A stretch of DNA of 9,093 bases, taken from Clostridia bacterium. GTDB taxonomy: Bacteria > Bacillota > Clostridia > Oscillospirales > CAG-272. Location: NCBI GenBank assembly GCA_029010655.1, contig JAQXKW010000102.1:1-9093 (forward strand), given 5' to 3'. Both the position numbers and the translations under genes were made by a program. Shown here one piece after another: positions 5,509 through 9,093 of this stretch (the first letter of the stretch is position 1; each line of letters starts with the position of its first letter). The notes beneath the pieces are model-generated. The model was not told where the DNA came from and did no database searches. It saw nothing but the letters and a program-made list of their open reading frames with translations.

Positions 5509-6129
5509 ATGGAATTCAAAGTATTTCAGAAGGAGCTGGAGCTCCAGTCCAGAGGCTGGATTCCCACCTTCCACGACGTTTCAAAGGAGATCGTTGAGAT
5601 CGTAGAGGCATCAGGCGTTAAGAACGGTACGGTTTGTATCGCTTCCCACCACACCACCTGCTCCGTAATGGTTCAGGAGTGCTCTCACGACGTTGACTCC
5701 TTCGACCTTGAGTATCTTCAGCACGACCTTCTCGACATTATGAGAAAGCTTATCCCCGATTATACCGAGGAGGGTCAGTACCGTCATCCCGGCCCCGTAC
5801 ACGCACAGTTCGGCAGATATGTAAACGAGCCCGGCAACTTTACCTCCATGAACACGGACGGACATCTCCGTTCCGTATTCTTCGGCAGAAGCGAAACCAT
5901 GACCATTAAGGACGGCAAGCTGGACGGCGGTGAGTTCGCTCACGTTTACTTTATCGACTGGGACCATGTTCGTGCACGTCACCGTCAGCTTAACGTAACC
6001 GTTATGGGTACTACCGAGGACGTAGGCGACAGAAAGTGGAACAACGGCGAGACAATTAACACTCTGCCCAAGTTCTCCGAGGAAGAAAAGGCTTACGACG
6101 AAAGATACGACCGCTATAAGCTGAGATAA
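5509..6129 (+). CDS. yjbQ: YjbQ/UPF0047-family protein, enlarged form
   Basis: A 206-residue cytoplasmic protein. HHTTCSVMVQEC (47-58) is the family's HTT...E motif, DGHLRSVFFGRSETM (117-131) is the second histidine block, and DGKLDGGEFAHVYFIDWD (135-152) with RARH (155-158) is the C-terminal core. Typical members are about 130-140 residues. Here there is extra sequence around 88-116 and a charged tail of about 35 residues from 171. E. coli YjbQ has weak thiamine-phosphate-synthase activity, which is why the family carries that name in databases, but the physiological reaction is unsettled. The ATG at 5509 follows AAAGGAG (5494-5500). It sits 36 bp behind the TIM-like gene on the same transcript, which points to a sugar-phosphate role rather than thiamine. 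Confidence 0.85.
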   Translation: MEFKVFQKELELQSRGWIPTFHDVSKEIVEIVEASGVKNGTVCIASHHTTCSVMVQECSHDVDSFDLEYLQHDLLDIMRKLIPDYTEEGQYRHPGPVHAQFGRYVNEPGNFTSMNTDGHLRSVFFGRSETMTIKDGKLDGGEFAHVYFIDWDHVRARHRQLNVTVMGTTEDVGDRKWNNGETINTLPKFSEEEKAYDERYDRYKLR

Positions 6130-6159
6130 ATCATATTTGCGGGCATTTTGCCGCAGGAC

Positions 6160-6208
6160 AAAAAATGGCTGTCGCCGTTGGAGTTATCCATCGGCGACAG
6201 CCTTTTTT
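6160..6208. terminator. Bidirectional terminator between yjbQ and the GH20 gene
   Basis: GGCTGTCGCCG (6167-6177) pairs with CGGCGACAGCC (6192-6202), and the stem extends by TGGA/TCCA after a T-T mismatch, leaving a GTTA loop. AAAAAA (6160-6165) precedes it and TTTTTT (6203-6208) follows, so it can stop transcripts from both converging genes. It ends 4 bp before the GH20 stop codon. Confidence 0.92.
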
Positions 6209-6211
6209 CTG

Positions 6212-8035
6212 TTATTTTACTTCTTTTCTTCCCGTTGGAACCTTGGTAATATTCTCGATAAACTCCGAAAGCCTCCAAAGCTGTGAGGGCTTATCGTCTC
6301 GGAGCCACGCCGCTTTATAACGCTTTAGCCAGTCGTTAAAGTCTTTCTGCAACGTTTCGCCGTCGCCGTAGCCTTCAACCTCGTTTACATAGAGATATTC
6401 CCTGTTCATAAGAAGTATTCCCTCTGCGGCAAGTATCATATCCTCTATTCTCGGGTCGCTTTCCCTGCCCAGAGACCGAAGCCTTTCTATCTCATTGCGG
6501 CACAGTTCAATTGACCTTACGGCGTCTTTTTCCGTAAGGGTGCCGTCCTCGTTATATTTCAGCTCCGTATATCTTCCCTCAAGGCAGTTTGCGCTGTGCC
6601 ACATAACAAATCTGAACCAATCGCTGCTTTTCTCTGCTGTTCCCAGATTATATATTGTATCAACCATATTAAATTCGGTCACGTCATACAGCAGAAGGCT
6701 TGCGGTTTTTGTGAATTCTTCGTCTGTGGGTGCGTCCACGTTCCAGCTTTTCTGCGCTCCGAACAGCATTCCGTACAGGTTGCAGTTAAAGCTGCAGATA
6801 TGTCCGAAATCTCCCCAGTTGGTGTTAAGAAGCCCCAATGCGCCGAACTTTTTGCCGTGATTTGCAAAATCCGTAATATTTCCCACAGAGGTATCAATAT
6901 CCTCAATAAAACGGCTCCATGAAGAGGTTCCGGGGCAGACAATCTGCAAAAAGCCTTGATCTGAGAAAAACTTGGGTATCCACTCGTTGACTGTTTTGTG
7001 ATAGCACCAGTCCAGCATAACCGTGTCGGAGGGAACCTTCTCCTTCATCATTTCCGGGTGAGCCATACACTCGTCTCCCCACATCATTACGGTTTTGCCG
7101 TGCTTTTTCACGATTTCGATAAGCATATTCAGATAATAGAAATATGCCTCGCCCTTATCCTTGCCCCGGTTTTTGCCGCTGCACAGATCCATCGTTTCGT
7201 CACAGCAAATATTGAACTTATCCGAGCGGAACAGCGAAATATACTGCTCAATCATACTGCCTATAACCTTTATGGAATCCGGGTTATAAACGTCCACCGT
7301 ATGATGCCATTGCTTTTCCATCCAGTAGTCGGTGGTCATTTTGTGTCCGGGAAGCTCGCTCATATAATTGTAGCGGTCGCTTTGAAGCAGGGTAAACAAA
7401 TGTCCGAAGGTGGAAAGACTGGGGACAAGCTCAATGAAATTGTTATAGCAGTAATCGTCGAAGTCTATCATTTCATCGGCGGTCATTGCCTCGTCGGAGG
7501 TAATAATCCCCTCAAATTCACGGAACAGGAAAGCGTCCTCCACATAAAGCTGGAGGGAGTTTATCTTATAGTACGCCAAAAGGTCGGCGATTTCTCTGAG
7601 CTTTTTGGGAGAGTTCACTCTGCCCCGTGTTATATCCTGATAAAAGCCGCGCACCAAAAAATCGGGAGCGTCGTCAATAAAACAGCAGGGGAGCATTTCT
7701 CCGTTTTCCCTTATGAGCTGGCGGAGCGTCTGAATTGCATAAAAGGCTCCTGCGGGGCTGTCGCCCTCTGCTGTGACGGACTCTTTTGAAACGGTCAGTC
7801 TGTATCCCTCCCCGTCACCGTTTGTGTAGTTAATAATAATCGCTCTGCCGCAAGGGTCTGCAACGGTAAGGGGGGTGACATCTCCCGTCTTTTCGGAAAT
7901 CTCCGTGCAAAGGGTTGACGCCGCTTTTCTGACACGGCTGTCAGTTCCGCTTTTTACGAATACTGCGGCGCCATGCAGATTAAATGCGCCTTCTCTTTCC
8001 TCTAAGTGCTTCGGGGTAGGAATAATACTTATCAT
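6212..8035 (-). CDS. Glycoside hydrolase family 20 beta-N-acetylhexosaminidase-like enzyme, cytoplasmic
   Basis: A 607-residue protein without signal peptide. Residues 1-120 form a GH20b-like alpha/beta domain, including the AGAFYAIQTLRQLI segment (95-108). The TIM barrel begins at FLVRGFYQDITRGRV (126-140), with YYKINSLQLYVEDAF (155-169). The catalytic pair is D279-E280 in FNICCDE (274-280), where classical members have GGDE. MMWGDE (317-322) and NTNWGDFGH (404-412) are further barrel motifs. The enzyme should release terminal N-acetylhexosamine by substrate-assisted catalysis inside the cell. About 190 helical residues follow the barrel motifs; their role is not clear. The ATG at 8035 has a modest AAGGA 11 nt upstream. 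It lies 51 bp behind the PTS-like gene and probably shares its transcript, so the substrate is likely a transported small glycoside. Confidence 0.88.
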   Translation of the reverse strand: MISIIPTPKHLEEREGAFNLHGAAVFVKSGTDSRVRKAASTLCTEISEKTGDVTPLTVADPCGRAIIINYTNGDGEGYRLTVSKESVTAEGDSPAGAFYAIQTLRQLIRENGEMLPCCFIDDAPDFLVRGFYQDITRGRVNSPKKLREIADLLAYYKINSLQLYVEDAFLFREFEGIITSDEAMTADEMIDFDDYCYNNFIELVPSLSTFGHLFTLLQSDRYNYMSELPGHKMTTDYWMEKQWHHTVDVYNPDSIKVIGSMIEQYISLFRSDKFNICCDETMDLCSGKNRGKDKGEAYFYYLNMLIEIVKKHGKTVMMWGDECMAHPEMMKEKVPSDTVMLDWCYHKTVNEWIPKFFSDQGFLQIVCPGTSSWSRFIEDIDTSVGNITDFANHGKKFGALGLLNTNWGDFGHICSFNCNLYGMLFGAQKSWNVDAPTDEEFTKTASLLLYDVTEFNMVDTIYNLGTAEKSSDWFRFVMWHSANCLEGRYTELKYNEDGTLTEKDAVRSIELCRNEIERLRSLGRESDPRIEDMILAAEGILLMNREYLYVNEVEGYGDGETLQKDFNDWLKRYKAAWLRDDKPSQLWRLSEFIENITKVPTGRKEVK

Positions 8036-8086
8036 TTCAAACCGTTTCCTTTCTGTACCCTCAGTTTTTTGGGGTGTTTTTAAAAA

Positions 8087-9093
8087 TCAAAGCTCCAGTT
8101 TAAGGTCGCCGGGACGGATTGCTCCCGCTTTTCTCATAAGCTCGCTGATAATAAGGGTTATTACTGCGGGAAGAACTGCGCATACGAGAATAAGTCCTAT
8201 CCAGAATAAGACACCCTTGTCGGCGGTTGCCGTAATAATTCCCAGAGGTCCTACAAGTCCGCAGGTTCCCATTCCCGCAGACACGCCCTCGCAGTACAGC
8301 TTAAACACGCAGGTTGCAACAGGTCCCGTAATTGCCGATGTAATTATAGGCGGAAGCCACACCACGGGACGTCTTATAATATTTCCCATTTGGAGCATTG
8401 AGGTTCCAAGCCCCTGAGCGGCAAGACCGCCCCACTTGTTTTCCCTGAAGCTCATAACCGCAAAGCCCACCATCTGCGCACAGCAGCCTGCCGCCGCCGC
8501 GCCGCCTGCAAGACCGGATATGCCTATCATGGCGCATATTGCGGCGGAGGAAATGGGAAGCGTCAAAATAATACCCACAACTACGGACACGATAATTCCC
8601 ATAACGAAGGGGTGGAGGGTGGTTGCCGTATTGATAAAGCTACCCAGCCAGTACATAATATATGCAACGCCGGGACAAACGAGCTTTGCTATGGCAAAGC
8701 CGGAAATAAGAGTTACCGTAGGTGTTACCAGAATATCCATTCTTGTAGATCCCGACTCAAGCTTTCCAAGCTCGCAGGCAACGAGAACAGCTAAAAATGC
8801 TCCCGCAGGGCCTGCCGTATAGGCGATTTCAGCGCCGTTATGTATTATGGTCGTACCGCACATATACCCCGCCGCACCCACCGTGGTGCAAGAGAACAGC
8901 ACCAAGGGGGTTGCTTTAAGAGAACTTGCCACGGCTATTCCGATTGCGGCGCCGCACACGTATCCGTTCAGGGCAAAGGAGGCAAGCTCCGTAAGAAATC
9001 CGAAGCCGAACCAGCCGCCCAGGGTTTTGAAGATTGTACCGATAAGCAAAGACGCAAAAAGACCCTGCGCCATAGCGCCCATGGCTGTTATAA
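8087..9093 (-). CDS. PTS_EIIC_2-type membrane permease, 5' end cut by the right edge
   Basis: At least 335 codons of a very hydrophobic protein with about nine or ten membrane segments, rich in Gly and Ala. GAMAQGLFASLLIGTIFKTL, GAAIGIAVASSLKATPLVLF and the later GPLGIITATADKG resemble the PTS EIIC type 2 family (Pfam PTS_EIIC_2), often annotated as PTS sugar transporter subunit IIC. The first ATG in the window (9082) has no ribosome binding site, and the frame stays open to the edge (codons I-T-A before it). I recall that family members carry extra residues before this GAMA-like block, so I treat the start as lying outside the window. No IIA or IIB partner is visible here. The product is probably a sugar permease working with the GH20 enzyme downstream; a non-PTS transport or sensing role is possible. 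Confidence 0.7.
   Translation of the reverse strand, partial: ITAMGAMAQGLFASLLIGTIFKTLGGWFGFGFLTELASFALNGYVCGAAIGIAVASSLKATPLVLFSCTTVGAAGYMCGTTIIHNGAEIAYTAGPAGAFLAVLVACELGKLESGSTRMDILVTPTVTLISGFAIAKLVCPGVAYIMYWLGSFINTATTLHPFVMGIIVSVVVGIILTLPISSAAICAMIGISGLAGGAAAAGCCAQMVGFAVMSFRENKWGGLAAQGLGTSMLQMGNIIRRPVVWLPPIITSAITGPVATCVFKLYCEGVSAGMGTCGLVGPLGIITATADKGVLFWIGLILVCAVLPAVITLIISELMRKAGAIRPGDLKLEL

Noticed and set aside
6134..6155. Small TGCGG/CCGCA hairpin after yjbQ
   Set aside because: The stem is short and irregular, with no T-run. The strong terminator lies right after it.
6998..7789. A 263-codon plus-strand frame opposite the glycosidase
   Set aside because: It lies wholly antisense to a well-supported GH20 gene, its composition is that of a reverse-strand shadow, and it has no ribosome binding site.
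8059..8073. An AGTTTTTTGGGG stretch before the GH20 gene resembling bases near 2805-2817
   Set aside because: The match is only about 12 low-complexity bases and lacks the hairpins, so a second repeat copy is not supported.
7875..8417. A 180-codon plus-strand frame across the GH20/PTS junction
   Set aside because: It is antisense to the ends of two real genes and shows no domain.

Overview
The window looks like chromosomal DNA from an anaerobic gut Firmicute of the class Clostridia, most likely near Ruminococcaceae/Oscillospiraceae. This rests on the YerC-type TrpR-family regulator coupled to hisZ, a lysine riboswitch in front of an NhaC-type transporter, strong AGGAGG/AAGGAG ribosome binding sites, near-consensus sigma-A promoters and the gene families present. 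No 16S or other species marker is present, so the taxonomy is inference. There is no phage, insertion sequence, CRISPR array, tRNA or rRNA.

Layout. (1) 1-559, minus strand: an amino-acid control unit, a YerC/HisR-like TrpR-family repressor overlapping the start of hisZ, which runs off the left edge. Its promoter carries a perfect 11-bp inverted repeat that reads as an operator. (2) 663-2732, plus strand: a promoter, a lysine (L-box) riboswitch, an intrinsic terminator and a 582-residue NhaC-superfamily protein best read as the lysine transporter LysW. It ends in a perfect 23-bp-arm terminator shared with the facing unit. (3) 2736-2884: intergenic DNA with a compact repeat that can form two mutually exclusive hairpins. 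(4) 2885-4617, minus strand: a KpsF/GutQ-like SIS-domain sugar-phosphate isomerase translationally coupled to a membrane acyltransferase. (5) 4765-6129, plus strand: an archaeal-type triosephosphate-isomerase homologue followed by an enlarged YjbQ/UPF0047 protein, divergent from the SIS gene. (6) 6160-6208: a bidirectional terminator. (7) 6212-9093, minus strand: a cytoplasmic GH20 beta-N-acetylhexosaminidase-type glycosidase downstream of a PTS_EIIC_2-type membrane protein that runs off the right edge.

How the parts fit. The left part is amino-acid supply: histidine synthesis under a likely repressor, and lysine import under a riboswitch. The middle and right look like carbohydrate metabolism. 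The SIS protein, TIM homologue and YjbQ protein share a divergent promoter region and may act on one short-chain sugar phosphate. The PTS-like protein and intracellular GH20 enzyme suggest uptake and cleavage of an amino-sugar glycoside. The most secure non-obvious calls are the lysine riboswitch with LysW, which a naive ORF call hides by starting the gene inside the riboswitch, and the operator-overlapped promoter of the repressor. The most open question is the substrate of the SIS/TIM/YjbQ set.
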